Positions 48,003 through 56,880 are shown, numbered from the stretch's first letter. The stretch is 64,000 nt of DNA from Leucobacter luti (GCF_019464495.1 NZ_CP080492.1:186001-250000); one strand, 5' to 3'. Made by a program: numbers and translations. Notes: generated by a model not told the origin, from the letters alone.

Positions 48003-50723
48003 CTACGCCTCTCCGCCAGCGCCACCCGTGGTGCCGGCGTTGACGTCATTGAGTCGATACTGCTCGGCTGCACGCGCTGGTACATCGGCGGCGATCTTGC
48101 CCTGCAGTGCAAGACGCTGGAGCACCTTCACCACGACCGACTCACGGTCGATGCCAAAGTAGCGGCGAGCGGCCGCACGCGTGTCCGAGAAGCCGAAGCC
48201 GTCGGCACCGAGCACCGAGTAGTCGCCTGGGACGTACGGGCGGATCTGCTCGGGCACCTGAGTCGCCCAATCGCTCACCGCAACCACAGGCCCCTCGGAG
48301 TGAGCGAGCTTTTCCGTGAGATACGGCGTACGGAGTGCTGCCGCCGGATCCCGCAGCGACTCGCGCTCAGCTGCGGCACCATCGCGCTGCAGTTCGTTCC
48401 AGCTGGTAACGCTCCACACATCGGCAGCAACGTCCCAGTCCTTGGCGAGGAGATCGGCTGCCTCACGCGCCCAGCCGACGGCAACTCCCGAAGCCAGGAT
48501 CTGAGCGCGGTGCGTGCCTGAGGTCGCGGACTGTACCCGATGGATACCGCGCACAATGCCGTCAACGTCAGTGTCTTCCGGCTCCGCCGGATGAATCAGC
48601 GGCTCGTTGTAGACCGTGAGGTAGTACATCACGTTTGGATCCGAATGCGTGCCACCGTACATCCGCTCGATACCGGAGCGCATGATGTGCCCGATCTCGT
48701 AGCCATAGGCCGGATCGTATGCCACCACAGCCGGGTTCGTCGACGCGAGCGCGAGCGAGTGTCCGTCTGCGTGCTGCAGTCCCTCGCCTGTGAGCGTGGT
48801 GCGGCCTGCCGTGGCGCCAATGAGGAAGCCACGCGCCATCTGGTCACCAGCCGCCCAGAGCGCGTCGCCGGTGCGCTGGAATCCGAACATGGAGTAGAAA
48901 ATGTAGATCGGGATCAACGGTTCGCCGTGTGTCGAGTACGAGGTGCCGACCGCCGTGAACGCTGCCGATGCGCCTGCTTCGTTGATGCCAACGTGAATCA
49001 GCACACCCTGCGGGCTCTCCTTGTAGGCAAGCAGCAGCTCCCGGTCGACCGAAACGTAGTTCTGGCCATGCGGGTTGTAGATCTTCGACGTCGGGAAGAA
49101 GGAATCCATGCCGAAGGTGCGTGCCTCGTCAGGGATAATCGGCACGAATCGGCCGGCCATGTTCTTATCGCGCATCAAGTCTTTCAACAAGCGCACGAAG
49201 ACCATCGTCGTTGCGGCTTCCTGAGTTCCGGATCCCTTGGCAGCGATTGCGTATGACTTCGCGTCCGGGACGGCAAGCTCAACGTGCTTCGAGCGGCGCT
49301 CAGGCAAGTAGCCCCCGAGCGCGCGGCGGCGCTCATGAATGTACTCGATCGCCTCGTCCTGCGGTCCGGGGTGGTAGTACGGAGGACGGTAGGGATCCGC
49401 TTCAAGCTGCGCGTCCGTGATCGGGATCCGCATCGTATCGCGGAACATTTTCAGATCGTCCAGCGTCATCTTCTTCATCTGGTGGGTCGCGTTGCGGCCC
49501 TCGAAGTGCGGACCCAGGCCGTAACCCTTAATGGTCTTCGCGATGATCACGGTCGGGCGGCCCTTGTGCTCGGTGGCAGCCTTGTACGCGGCGTAGACCT
49601 TGCGGTAGTCATGGCCACCGCGGCGAAGTCCCCAGACCTGATCGTCAGAGTAGCCCTCTACGAGGCGCAGTGCGCGCTCGTCGCGGCCAAAGAAGTGATC
49701 GCGAACAAAGCCGCCGTTCTCTGCCTTGTACGTCTGGAAGTCGCCATCTGGCGTGGTGTTCATCAGGTTGAGGAGCGCGCCCTCAGAGTCGCGATTCAGG
49801 AGGTCATCCCACTCGCGGCCCCAGATCACCTTGATGACATTCCAGCCAGCGCCTCGGAAATAGCTCTCCAGCTCCTGGATGATTTTGCCGTTGCCGCGAA
49901 CCGGGCCATCGAGGCGCTGCAGGTTCGCGTTGATGACGAAGGTGAGGTTGTCGAGACCCTCGTTTGCGGCAACCTGGAGCTGGCCGCGGCTCTCGACCTC
50001 GTCCATCTCACCATCGCCGAGGAAGGCCCAGACATGCTGATCGGATGCGTCTTTAATGCCGCGATTTGTGAGGTACTTGTTGAGCTGTGCCTGGTAAATC
50101 GCGTTGATCGGCCCGAGGCCCATCGACACGGTCGGGAACTGCCAAAAATCGGGAGCCAGCCGCGGGTGCGGATAGCTCGGAAGCCCACCGCCCGCGTGTG
50201 ACTTCTCCTGGCGGAAGCCATCGAGCTGATCGGCGGTCAAGCGGCCCTCGAGGAACGCGCGCGAGTACATGCCGGGGGAGGCGTGGCCCTGGACAAAGAT
50301 CTGATCTCCGCCACCGGGGTGATCCTGGCCTCGGAAAAAGTGGTTGAACCCGACCTCGTAGAGCGACGCCGCTGACGCGTAGGTCGAGATATGCCCGCCG
50401 ACGCCGATCCCAGGGGCCTGTGCGCGGTGCACCGTCATCGCCGCGTTCCAGCGGATCCACGAGCGGTAGCGGCGCTCAAGCTCTTCGTTCCCCGGGAAGC
50501 TTGGCTCATCGTCTGAAGCGATGGTGTTCACGTAGTCCGTGGTGGGAACCTGAGGCACATTCAAATGCAACTGGCGAGAGCGAGCCAACATGCTCGTCAT
50601 GATCTCGCGACCGCGCCCTGCGCCGCGCTCCTCTACGACCGCGTCGAGCGATTCGCGCCACTCAGCGGTCTCCTGCGGATCCATGTCGTCGCTGTCAGGT
50701 GCGTACGGATCCTGTGTGTTCAC
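48003..50723 (-). CDS. aceE: Pyruvate dehydrogenase E1 component (homodimeric)
   Basis: A 906-residue thiamine-diphosphate enzyme that decarboxylates pyruvate and passes acetyl to E2. The family marks include [20 protein letters not shown] near the N-terminus, the ThDP/Mg motif GDGEMDE with [16 protein letters not shown], and [17 protein letters not shown] in the pyrimidine domain. The E1 is the large homodimeric kind typical of actinobacteria. GTG 50723 starts VNTQDPYAP; there is no ideal ribosome binding site, and ATG at residue 14 is an alternative. It is directly upstream of the fatty acid genes that consume acetyl-CoA. Confidence 0.95.
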   Translation of the reverse strand: MNTQDPYAPDSDDMDPQETAEWRESLDAVVEERGAGRGREIMTSMLARSRQLHLNVPQVPTTDYVNTIASDDEPSFPGNEELERRYRSWIRWNAAMTVHRAQAPGIGVGGHISTYASAASLYEVGFNHFFRGQDHPGGGDQIFVQGHASPGMYSRAFLEGRLTADQLDGFRQEKSHAGGGLPSYPHPRLAPDFWQFPTVSMGLGPINAIYQAQLNKYLTNRGIKDASDQHVWAFLGDGEMDEVESRGQLQVAANEGLDNLTFVINANLQRLDGPVRGNGKIIQELESYFRGAGWNVIKVIWGREWDDLLNRDSEGALLNLMNTTPDGDFQTYKAENGGFVRDHFFGRDERALRLVEGYSDDQVWGLRRGGHDYRKVYAAYKAATEHKGRPTVIIAKTIKGYGLGPHFEGRNATHQMKKMTLDDLKMFRDTMRIPITDAQLEADPYRPPYYHPGPQDEAIEYIHERRRALGGYLPERRSKHVELAVPDAKSYAIAAKGSGTQEAATTMVFVRLLKDLMRDKNMAGRFVPIIPDEARTFGMDSFFPTSKIYNPHGQNYVSVDRELLLAYKESPQGVLIHVGINEAGASAAFTAVGTSYSTHGEPLIPIYIFYSMFGFQRTGDALWAAGDQMARGFLIGATAGRTTLTGEGLQHADGHSLALASTNPAVVAYDPAYGYEIGHIMRSGIERMYGGTHSDPNVMYYLTVYNEPLIHPAEPEDTDVDGIVRGIHRVQSATSGTHRAQILASGVAVGWAREAADLLAKDWDVAADVWSVTSWNELQRDGAAAERESLRDPAAALRTPYLTEKLAHSEGPVVAVSDWATQVPEQIRPYVPGDYSVLGADGFGFSDTRAAARRYFGIDRESVVVKVLQRLALQGKIAADVPARAAEQYRLNDVNAGTTGGAGGEA

Positions 50724-51013
50724 AGCCAAGTTAGTGCTCCATTCACCAGAGGCGTACTGACCGGTAGACGCGGCTTGGTGCGTCTGCGCGCAGCACGAGA
50801 GGCGCCCGCTGGTTCGCGGGTGTCCCACCACACTATCGAATCTCGACGAATCCCAGCGGAATGTGCGCTTGAAATCTGGTCCGCGTGAACAATCTGCGGT
50901 CAGAACTCCGGCGCGTCGCGATGCGAACGGTGTGCACTGCGGGGCGGCGTCCCTCGATAGTGTTGAGGCCCGGACCGTTCACCCGGTGCTCTGCACCGAG
51001 AAAGGAGCACACT
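50724..51013. other. Gap between divergent aceE and peroxiredoxin genes
   Basis: 290 bases with no convincing gene. It must hold the promoters of aceE (minus) and the peroxiredoxin (plus). I see no strong palindrome or canonical -35/-10 pair by eye. Short open frames here are not supported by ribosome binding sites. Confidence 0.5.
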
Positions 51014-51475
51014 ATGGTGCTCGAGGTCGGCGCACAGGCGCCCGATTTCACCCTGTCGGATCAGCACGGCGAGGAGCTCACACTCTCTGAGCTTGTCGCG
51101 GAAGGACCGGTCGCGCTCGTATTCTTCCCGCTTGCGTTCTCCGGCATCTGCACGGGCGAGCTGTGCGAGCTGCGCGATAACCTTGCCATGTTCGACGACA
51201 GCAAAGTTCGCCTAGTTGGCATCTCCGTGGATTCCGTGTGGGCGCTCAAGGCGTGGGCAGATGCCGAGGGCTACGAGTTCTCGATTCTGTCGGACTTCTG
51301 GCCGCACGGCGCCGTTGCACAGCAGTACGGCGTGTTCGTTGAAGAGGCCGGAATCGCGACGCGCGCAACGCTGGTGATCGGCGAAGATCGGCGTGTTCTC
51401 GCGGCATTTGAGACCGAGCCGGGGGAGGCGCGCGACTTCGCCTCGTATCGCGCGGCACTCGCGACAATCGCCTGA
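51014..51475 (+). CDS. AhpE-like peroxiredoxin
   Basis: A 153-residue thiol peroxidase closely resembling mycobacterial AhpE. The peroxidatic cysteine region is FFPLAFSGICTGELCEL, and LSDFWPHGAVAQQYGVF with EEAGIATRAT follows. AhpE is a one-Cys type; here a second cysteine five residues after the peroxidatic one (CTGELC) could act in resolution. ATG 51014 follows AAAGGAG with good spacing; an in-frame start at 50885 would add a non-homologous leader. Likely monocistronic. Confidence 0.92.
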   Translation: MVLEVGAQAPDFTLSDQHGEELTLSELVAEGPVALVFFPLAFSGICTGELCELRDNLAMFDDSKVRLVGISVDSVWALKAWADAEGYEFSILSDFWPHGAVAQQYGVFVEEAGIATRATLVIGEDRRVLAAFETEPGEARDFASYRAALATIA

Positions 51476-51529
51476 TTCGATTCTGCGGGGTGGTTTCCCC
51501 TACACTTGGGGAGTCCGCTTCGCGGATGG

Positions 51530-51602
51530 GGGCCTGTAGCTCAGCTGGTAGAGCGCCACGTTTACACCGTGGATGTCGTCGGTTCGATCCCGGCCGGGCC
51601 CA
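51530..51602 (+). tRNA. tRNA-Val (anticodon UAC)
   Basis: A 73-base cloverleaf: acceptor GGGCCTG with CGGGCCC, D-arm GCTCAGCTGGTAGAGC, anticodon stem CCACG/CGTGG with loop TTTACAC (TAC), T-arm GTCGG-TTCGATC-CCGGC, discriminator A. CCA is not encoded. Confidence 0.95.
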
Positions 51603-51606
51603 CTGT

Positions 51607-51635
51607 ACGGCCTCCACCCGATGGGTGGAGGCCGT
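51607..51635. terminator. Terminator after tRNA-Val
   Basis: A perfect 13-bp stem ACGGCCTCCACCC/GGGTGGAGGCCGT with a GAT loop, followed by TTCT, 4 bases after the tRNA. Confidence 0.85.
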
Positions 51636-51745
51636 TTCTGCATTCCTGGCGGTCTGCCTGGTATGCATGCCTTCTTCGCGTTGTCGATTCCGGCATCCTG
51701 CCGCACTCGGGTGCCGCACGGCGCGCTGTGCTGCACCCGAGTGAG

Positions 51746-53374
51746 CTATTTCGCGAGTTCGAGCCTGGGCCAGGTGTCAGTGTCGCGGAGCAGCTGCCGG
51801 TCGTGGGTGGTGAGCATGACTGCCGCTCGGGTTGCCCCGAGTGCCTCGGTGAGCTCGTCGACGAGCGCGATCGAGAGGTGGTTTGTCGGCTCGTCGAGCA
51901 GGAGCAGGTGTGGCCGGCTGGCGAGCACCAACGCAAGATGAAGCCTGCGCTGCTGGCCTATCGACAGCTCACTCACTCGCTGCGCTGTCTCTGATGCTCG
52001 AAGCAGACCCAGGCTTGACAGTGAAATTGCCTCGCGCTCTGCGAGCCGTCCCGCCAGCACCAGTGCGGCCACGTGTGCCGCAAACACCTGACTGGCTCTG
52101 CCGTCACCGGGTAGCGCGGTCTCCTGTCCCAGTACCCCGAGTCTGGCGCCGCTGGCAGCGCGAACGGCGCCGGTGCTGGGGGCAAGCACGCCGCTCACGA
52201 TCTGCACGAGTGTCGACTTTCCCACCCCATTCGCGCCAACGATCACCAGGCGCCCCGCGGAGGAAACCTCGAATGAAACCGGTGCCGGGAGACGTGCAGC
52301 GTGCGAAACATTCGTCACGCTCAGCACCGTCGATCCCCGGATCGGCGAGAGATCCGGAAATTGCAGCCGCTGCGGGGGCGCAGGGAGCGGCAGCGACTGC
52401 GCTTCGAGGGCCGCCTGCCGGCGGTGCACGCTATGCACGAGTGCTCCAGCGCGCGTCGCGCGACCGTGCTTGTTGGTGCCCTTGTCAGGGCGCCACCCGG
52501 AAATGAGCCGGTTCTGTGCTGCGCTCAGGTCGCACTGCAGTCGCTCGAGATCGCCCTGCTGTCGTTCGTATTCCTGCTCCCAGCGCGTGCGCGCTGCCGT
52601 CCGACCCTCGCGGTAGGCCGTGTAGCCCCCATACATTCGAGGGCGATCGTCGGGAGTGGGATCCAGATCAAGCACTGCTTCTGCGCAATCCGAAAGAAAC
52701 GCGCGATCATGACTCACGAGTACCACGCCGCCTCTTCGTTCCCGCACCTGTGTGGTGAGAAAGTCGAGGCCAGAGTGGTCGAGATGGTTGGTCGGTTCGT
52801 CGAGCAGGAGGAAATCGTCGCTTCCCCCCAGGAGGCAGGCCAGCCGCACGCGGGAGCGTTGGCCAACCGAGAGTTCAGCAAGTGGCCGGTCCATGTCCGT
52901 GCTGGCGTGCAGTGCTCGGAGCGCGGTGAGTACACGACGTTCCGCGTCCCAGGCAGCAGCGGCCTCAGCGCGTTCAAGCGCGGTCGCGTAGGCAAGCTCT
53001 CCGCCCTGGTCGCCGTTCGCGAGCGCGGCAGCTGCGCGGTCCAGCTCTGCGAGTGCCGCGAGTGGGAGGGCTATTGCCGCGGACACGAGCGTGCCAACAG
53101 TCGTGTCCGCTGCGACGGGAAGCTCTTGCTTGGCGCGCCCGATCGTGCCGATCAGTGTCACGCCACCAGCATCGGGAGCGAGTTCCCCGGCGAGTACATC
53201 GAGCAGCGTGGATTTTCCACGCCCGTTCTCGCCGACCACGGCGATGCGTGAGCCCGCGGTGACGGTGAGATCAAGCTCGTGGAGGACCCGATTGCCGCCG
53301 CGGATGACCGAGACGTCGGAGGCGATGAGTTGAGCGCGGTGGCGCGGAGGGGTGGACAGGGGTGAGTGCTGCAT
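51746..53374 (-). CDS. ABC-F ATPase, probable ribosome-protection antibiotic resistance factor
   Basis: 542 residues with two ABC domains and no membrane segment. The first has Walker A GENGRGKST, signature ELSVGQRSRVRLA and LLLDEPTNHLDHSGLDFL; the second has GANGVGKST, ELSIGQQRRLHLA and LLLDEPTNHLSIALVDEL. They are joined by an Arg-rich interdomain linker (TAARTRWEQEYERQQGDLERL), the part that reaches the peptidyl-transferase centre in resistance ABC-F proteins. GAAGGA lies 5 bases upstream of ATG 53374 but can be paired with CCTTCG in the leader. This, with the leader peptide upstream, suggests antibiotic-induced expression. The drug class is not readable. Confidence 0.88.
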   Translation of the reverse strand: MQHSPLSTPPRHRAQLIASDVSVIRGGNRVLHELDLTVTAGSRIAVVGENGRGKSTLLDVLAGELAPDAGGVTLIGTIGRAKQELPVAADTTVGTLVSAAIALPLAALAELDRAAAALANGDQGGELAYATALERAEAAAAWDAERRVLTALRALHASTDMDRPLAELSVGQRSRVRLACLLGGSDDFLLLDEPTNHLDHSGLDFLTTQVRERRGGVVLVSHDRAFLSDCAEAVLDLDPTPDDRPRMYGGYTAYREGRTAARTRWEQEYERQQGDLERLQCDLSAAQNRLISGWRPDKGTNKHGRATRAGALVHSVHRRQAALEAQSLPLPAPPQRLQFPDLSPIRGSTVLSVTNVSHAARLPAPVSFEVSSAGRLVIVGANGVGKSTLVQIVSGVLAPSTGAVRAASGARLGVLGQETALPGDGRASQVFAAHVAALVLAGRLAEREAISLSSLGLLRASETAQRVSELSIGQQRRLHLALVLASRPHLLLLDEPTNHLSIALVDELTEALGATRAAVMLTTHDRQLLRDTDTWPRLELAK

Positions 53375-53534
53375 AGTGTTCCTTCGCTCACGCGAACCGC
53401 GCCACGCACGAAGGCACTTAACGGGTCCGCAGATAACGGTGCCCCAGGAGGGCAGATCACGTGCCGGCCATCAGCTCGGGGAACGAGTCCGTCTGTGCGG
53501 AGTTCTCGCCGGGCGAGGCGTGGCAGTGCCGTTA
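53375..53534 (-). promoter_or_regulatory. Putative translational attenuator of the ABC-F gene
   Basis: On the minus strand, segment A (53522-53537) begins at the leader-peptide stop and can pair with segment B (53432-53443; 7+4 bp around a 3-base bulge). Segment C (53409-53425) carries CCGTTA and GTGCC plus CCTTCG. GTGCC of C can pair with GGCAC of B, and CCTTCG (53409-53414) can pair with CGAAGG (53381-53386), which covers the ABC-F Shine-Dalgarno. A:B with C:D would close the ribosome binding site; B:C would open it. The pairings were found by eye and energies were not calculated. Confidence 0.55.
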
Positions 53535-53558
53535 TTACAGGAAGTACATGTGCCGCAT
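53535..53558 (-). CDS. Short leader peptide MRHMYFL upstream of the ABC-F gene
   Basis: Eight codons including TAA, reading M-R-H-M-Y-F-L. It lies 28 bases after the tetR stop and 160 bases before the ABC-F start. The Shine-Dalgarno is weak (GGTG about 7 bases upstream). Its stop codon is the first base set of the pairing segment A, so a ribosome halted on this peptide by a drug would block A:B pairing. Peptides of this size are usual in inducible ribosome-resistance leaders. Coding status is inferred from the arrangement. Confidence 0.5.
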   Translation of the reverse strand: MRHMYFL

Positions 53559-53585
53559 GGCACCAACGCTACCGCACGGCGAAGC

Positions 53586-54161
53586 CTACGTCACGGAATA
53601 CGTGCGCGCCATCGCCTCGCACTGCAGCATCAGTTCGGTTCGACGCGACTCCGAAGTCGCAGTTGGGACGATCATGTTCGTTACGCGAGTGAGTGTCCAC
53701 CAGCTCGCGCAGAGCGCCACGATGCTGAGGAGGAGGTGCCCGGCCTGCTGGACACTCAATCCGGGCATTGCGTCCGCCACCGCGCGTACGTGAGCCGCGC
53801 ACGATGCGGCTCGCGCTGGGGTCCCCGCATCTTCGCTCAGCTCCAGACTTTCCCAGGCGAGCAGTCTGGCAAGGTCCGTGTGGCCGTTGAAGTAATCAAA
53901 CATCTCGCCGGCGTACTTGCCGATACCCTCCGGCCCACGCTCCGGAACACCAGCCCCGGAGAGGAGATCAGCGAGACGGTCGGCGAGCACGGCGTCAAAC
54001 AATCCTTGTTTGTTGCCGAAGTACTGGTACACACGTTCCTTGTTCACGCCGGCATCTGTGCCGATGCGGTCCATTCGGGCACCAGCTAGGCCATGTGCGG
54101 CGAACTGCCGCGCCCCTGCATCAAGGAGGTGCCGTTGCGTTGCCGCCGTATCCCAAGCCAT
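53586..54161 (-). CDS. TetR-family transcriptional regulator
   Basis: A 191-residue regulator. The N-terminal HTH (residues ~10-55) reads LLDAGARQFAAHGLAGARMDRIGTDAGVNKERVYQYFGNKQGLFDAVL, broken here as LLDAGARQFAAHG then AGVNKERVYQYFGNK. The C-terminal ligand domain is of the type seen in AcrR-like proteins. It is divergent from a small membrane protein/oxidoreductase pair, with two matching palindromes in the 87-base gap. Downstream on the same strand is the ABC-F gene, so readthrough may also link them. Confidence 0.9.
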   Translation of the reverse strand: MAWDTAATQRHLLDAGARQFAAHGLAGARMDRIGTDAGVNKERVYQYFGNKQGLFDAVLADRLADLLSGAGVPERGPEGIGKYAGEMFDYFNGHTDLARLLAWESLELSEDAGTPARAASCAAHVRAVADAMPGLSVQQAGHLLLSIVALCASWWTLTRVTNMIVPTATSESRRTELMLQCEAMARTYSVT

Positions 54162-54180
54162 GTGTCAAGTCTATCTGAAT

Positions 54181-54196
54181 CCAAACGGGTATTTGG
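54181..54196. promoter_or_regulatory. TetR operator candidate 1
   Basis: CCAAACGGGTATTTGG: CCAAA/TTTGG arms, 16 bp. It overlaps the -35 hexamer of the rightward promoter and shares its outer arms with the second site 45 bases downstream. Confidence 0.7.
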
Positions 54197-54221
54197 AAAA
54201 CAGTGGTTCCACGGCTACGCT
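54193..54221 (+). promoter_or_regulatory. Promoter of the small membrane protein/oxidoreductase pair
   Basis: TTGGAA (54193-54198), 17-base spacer, TACGCT (54216-54221). It is flanked on both sides by the two palindromic sites, so repressor binding would block it. Confidence 0.6.
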
Positions 54222-54225
54222 GTAC

Positions 54226-54241
54226 CCAAACAAACGTTTGG
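54226..54241. promoter_or_regulatory. TetR operator candidate 2
   Basis: CCAAACAAACGTTTGG: perfect CCAAAC/GTTTGG arms with a 4-base centre, ending 7 bases before the ATG at 54249. Confidence 0.75.
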
Positions 54242-54248
54242 AGAATAC

Positions 54249-54476
54249 ATGCCCCCGCTTCCTTTGCCCATCCGGATACTCACAACCTGGGGCGTGATCC
54301 TGCCATTGGCACTCCTTGCGCAGTGGGCGCTTTCTCCACTCACCGAAACGTGGCATCCCGTACTGCGCCTCACCGCTACCATTTCGCTCGTGGTGCCCAT
54401 CGCAGTGACCTGGGGCCTCCCGCTCGCCATGCGCGCAGCCGCTTCACTCGGACGCACCCGGCGGAAGCTCCGATGA
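54249..54476 (+). CDS. Small two-helix membrane protein
   Basis: 75 residues with two hydrophobic helices (about 8-28 and 38-58) and a basic C-terminus (RTRRKLR). I do not recognise a named family; the size and layout resemble DUF2798-like small membrane proteins. ATG 54249 follows TTTGGAG within the second operator. ATGA overlap with the next gene shows co-translation, and the operators indicate TetR control. Confidence 0.65.
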   Translation: MPPLPLPIRILTTWGVILPLALLAQWALSPLTETWHPVLRLTATISLVVPIAVTWGLPLAMRAAASLGRTRRKLR

Positions 54477-55408
54477 GGGCACTGGTGCTCGGAGGCAGCG
54501 GTGCCGTCGGGCGAGTCGTGGCTGCGCAACTTGAGCGGCTGGGGTGGCGGACCACACGTGCGAGTCGGCAGAATCCGCATGCCCCTCTCGACCTACGCGC
54601 CCCGAGCGGTATCGACGCACTCCACGCGCTGGCACGCACCCACGAACTGGTGATCAACGCCTCCGGCATCGAGGACGCTGGCCTGGTGAGCGCGGTGGCT
54701 CCGGCCGCCTACGTCGATATCACCGCAACTGGCCGCGTCTTGGCAGAGCTGCGTGATGCGGCGCTGCCCGGTCAACGTGTGCTCCTCGGTGCCGGACTCG
54801 TGCCTGGGCTCAGCACGATGCTCATCGCGGAACTCCCGACGAAGTCCGGAGACGATATCGACCTGGGCATCATTCTCGGATCCGGGGAACGACACGGCCC
54901 GGCAGCTGTGGCGTGGACCGCAGCACTCGCAGGCCGAGCGGTTTTTGCTCCCCCTGAGCGCGATCTAGTCGTGAACCTCCGCGAGTCTCGCAGGCTGACG
55001 GCCCCTGGCGGTACGCGTCGGTATCTTCGAGCGGACTTTCCCGACCACGTGCTGCTTGGATCTGCGAGGGACATCCGCGTGCGGTCCTATCTTGCACTGG
55101 GGGATCGACTCACCACTGCAGCGCTGGGTCTCGTCGGACGTGTGCCACGACTCGCACGGGCGGTGGCGCGAGCACCGCATCTGGGAGATGACCGCTGGAG
55201 CCTCGTGGCGCGCAACCGTCGCACTGGCGAGCAACGTGCTGCATCCGGCCGCGGGCAATCGCGCACGACCGGGATCCTCACGGCGCTCGGGGCGGACGCC
55301 CTGGTACGACGCAGCACCGCCGGAGTCGTCACACTGGCAGATCTCCTCGAGCTCGATGCGCTCCCGGATTTTGCCGCACCCGGGGCTGCGACTCAGTTCG
55401 CTGGCTAA
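54473..55408 (+). CDS. Saccharopine dehydrogenase-like NAD(P)-binding oxidoreductase
   Basis: A 311-residue protein with an N-terminal Rossmann motif LGGSGAVGRVVAAQL, then VINASGIEDAGLV and AYVDITATGRVLAEL, which match the saccharopine-dehydrogenase-like group (SACCP/trans-acting enoyl reductase neighbours). The C-terminal half lacks a recognisable catalytic motif. The substrate is unknown. ATG 54473 overlaps the small membrane protein stop. The pair is likely switched by the divergent TetR regulator. Its last 4 bases overlap the convergent DUF4031 gene. Confidence 0.75.
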   Translation: MRALVLGGSGAVGRVVAAQLERLGWRTTRASRQNPHAPLDLRAPSGIDALHALARTHELVINASGIEDAGLVSAVAPAAYVDITATGRVLAELRDAALPGQRVLLGAGLVPGLSTMLIAELPTKSGDDIDLGIILGSGERHGPAAVAWTAALAGRAVFAPPERDLVVNLRESRRLTAPGGTRRYLRADFPDHVLLGSARDIRVRSYLALGDRLTTAALGLVGRVPRLARAVARAPHLGDDRWSLVARNRRTGEQRAASGRGQSRTTGILTALGADALVRRSTAGVVTLADLLELDALPDFAAPGAATQFAG

Positions 55409-55680
55409 GCCCGGGGTGACCGGTCTCTTGCGCGCACGCGCAGCCCCGAAGCAATGAGCCGTCTCACGAGCTCGTTCCCTGAGACGTACACTGCCCCAGC
55501 AGCGATGAGCTTGTCGTGGAGTTCTTCGGGCACATCGTAGTGATCATGGTCAAAGCCGCGCGAGGGGAGCTCGTTCGCCGCGGCAAACCCGTGGAGCTCA
55601 GCGAGAGACTCATCGCTCACTAGGTGTGCCCACAGGCGGCCATGAGCCGGCCAGCTGGGGGTGTCAATGAGAACGGTCAC
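55405..55680 (-). CDS. DUF4031 family protein
   Basis: A 91-residue protein starting at GTG 55680. The pattern VLIDTPSWPAHGRLWAHLVSD followed by GFDHDHYDVPEELHDKLIAAG, with its conserved histidine/aspartate cluster (FDHDHYDVP), is that of DUF4031, a small actinobacterial family of unknown function. It lies 34 bases upstream (in transcription, downstream) of the glutathione peroxidase gene's end and shares strand with it. Confidence 0.8.
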   Translation of the reverse strand: MTVLIDTPSWPAHGRLWAHLVSDESLAELHGFAAANELPSRGFDHDHYDVPEELHDKLIAAGAVYVSGNELVRRLIASGLRVRARDRSPRA

Positions 55681-55714
55681 CGCTCGATCCTACGCCGACA
55701 GCCGGCGGCATCGA

Positions 55715-56203
55715 CTATGCCGCCGGCAGCGCCGCTTCGATGGCTGCGACAACTGCGGGGTCGTCTGGTTCCGTCGACGGGCGAAACCGTGCGATGCTGC
55801 CGTCGGGGGAGACAAGGAACTTCTCGAAATTCCACTGCACGCGACCGCGCTTTCCCGCAGCGTCTTTCGTTTCGCGGAGGATCCGGTAGAGCGGGTGTGA
55901 GTGCCGCCCATTCACTTTCGCCTTCTCGAGCAGGGGAAAGGTCACCCCGTAGTTCATGGCGCAGAACGTCTTGATGTCGTCTGCGCTTCCCGGTTCCTGC
56001 CCCAAAAACTGATTGCACGGCACTCCGAGCACCGTGAAGCCACGCTCCCCGTAGGTGCGCTGGAGCTCTTCAAGCTTTGCGTACTGCGGAGTCATACCGC
56101 ACTTCGAGGCAACGTTGACAATGAGCACGGCGCGGTCGGCGTACGCTGCCAGCGACGTGGGATCGCCATCGATCGTGGTGAGGGGGACTTCTCTCAGTTG
56201 CAT
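55715..56203 (-). CDS. Cysteine-type glutathione peroxidase-like protein
   Basis: A 162-residue thiol peroxidase (GPx fold). The active-site cysteine replaces selenocysteine in NVASKCGMTPQY. The glutamine and tryptophan of the catalytic tetrad are in LGVPCNQFLGQEPG and VQWNFEKFLV. Bacterial Cys-GPx enzymes generally use thioredoxin or mycothiol-type systems. ATG 56203 is the natural start; an in-frame extension to 56371 adds a non-homologous leader. It probably precedes the DUF4031 gene in one transcript. Confidence 0.9.
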   Translation of the reverse strand: MQLREVPLTTIDGDPTSLAAYADRAVLIVNVASKCGMTPQYAKLEELQRTYGERGFTVLGVPCNQFLGQEPGSADDIKTFCAMNYGVTFPLLEKAKVNGRHSHPLYRILRETKDAAGKRGRVQWNFEKFLVSPDGSIARFRPSTEPDDPAVVAAIEAALPAA

Positions 56204-56343
56204 AACTCCAGCGTACGCTCGGTAGTGGCACGCAAAGTGGGGAATGTGCCCAGAGTCATCGGTGTTGTGTGAAGCAGCGACCGATCCTGCGTGCAGGGCC
56301 TTCCCGGGCGACGAATGCAGCCAAACATGAGACGGAGCAGTGC

Positions 56344-56880
56344 ATGACTGACACGACGCGAGCGGAATCACCGCGCTATGACGCGGACGAAACCGCTGGG
56401 GCAGATGCCCTCAAGGTGGCGTTTCGACACCACCCGGCAGGAGTGTCGCTCATAGCTGCACGAACTCCCGAAGGGCCCGTCGGCCTTACCGCTTCAAGTG
56501 TCGCGTCGGTCGGAATTGATCCAGCAACGATCTCGTTCTCAGTGACCCGCGCAACCGGGAGTGCGGGTGGGATCCTGAACGCAGACAGCTACGTTGTGCA
56601 CCTGCTTGATGAACGGCACGCGGCAATTGCGGCGACGTTCGCCGTATCGGGCACCGAGCGCTTCACGCCCGAGCAGGGATGGCGCAAGCTGGTGACCGGT
56701 GAGCCGTATCTGCCCGACACGCGGGTTGCACTGCGTTGCCGCACGCTGCACTCTCTCGGTGTGGGCTCGTCGGTGATCGTGGTCGCGGAAGTGCTTGGCG
56801 CAGTATTTGGCGCGGCTGCCGGGCCGATGGTGCACGTTGATCGCACGTTTCGGGGCGTGGGGCCCGAGATTTCTAATTGA
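56344..56880 (+). CDS. Flavin reductase-like FMN-binding protein
   Basis: A 178-residue member of the flavin reductase/HpaC-like split-barrel family. Typical segments: ALKVAFRHHPAGVSLIAA, GLTASSVASVGIDPATISFSV and VHLLDERHAAIAATFA. Members supply reduced FMN or FAD to monooxygenases, or act directly on substrates. No monooxygenase gene is adjacent. GGAGC lies upstream of ATG 56344. Its 3' end overlaps the convergent MFS gene by 8 bases. Confidence 0.85.
   Translation: MTDTTRAESPRYDADETAGADALKVAFRHHPAGVSLIAARTPEGPVGLTASSVASVGIDPATISFSVTRATGSAGGILNADSYVVHLLDERHAAIAATFAVSGTERFTPEQGWRKLVTGEPYLPDTRVALRCRTLHSLGVGSSVIVVAEVLGAVFGAAAGPMVHVDRTFRGVGPEISN

Noticed and set aside
49284..50201. Plus-strand open frame of 305 codons inside aceE
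   Set aside because: Antisense of highly conserved E1 motifs. Its valine/arginine-rich composition mirrors the aceE codons.
52301..53251. Plus-strand open frame of 316 codons opposite the ABC-F gene
   Set aside because: Antisense of both ABC domains; no independent signals.
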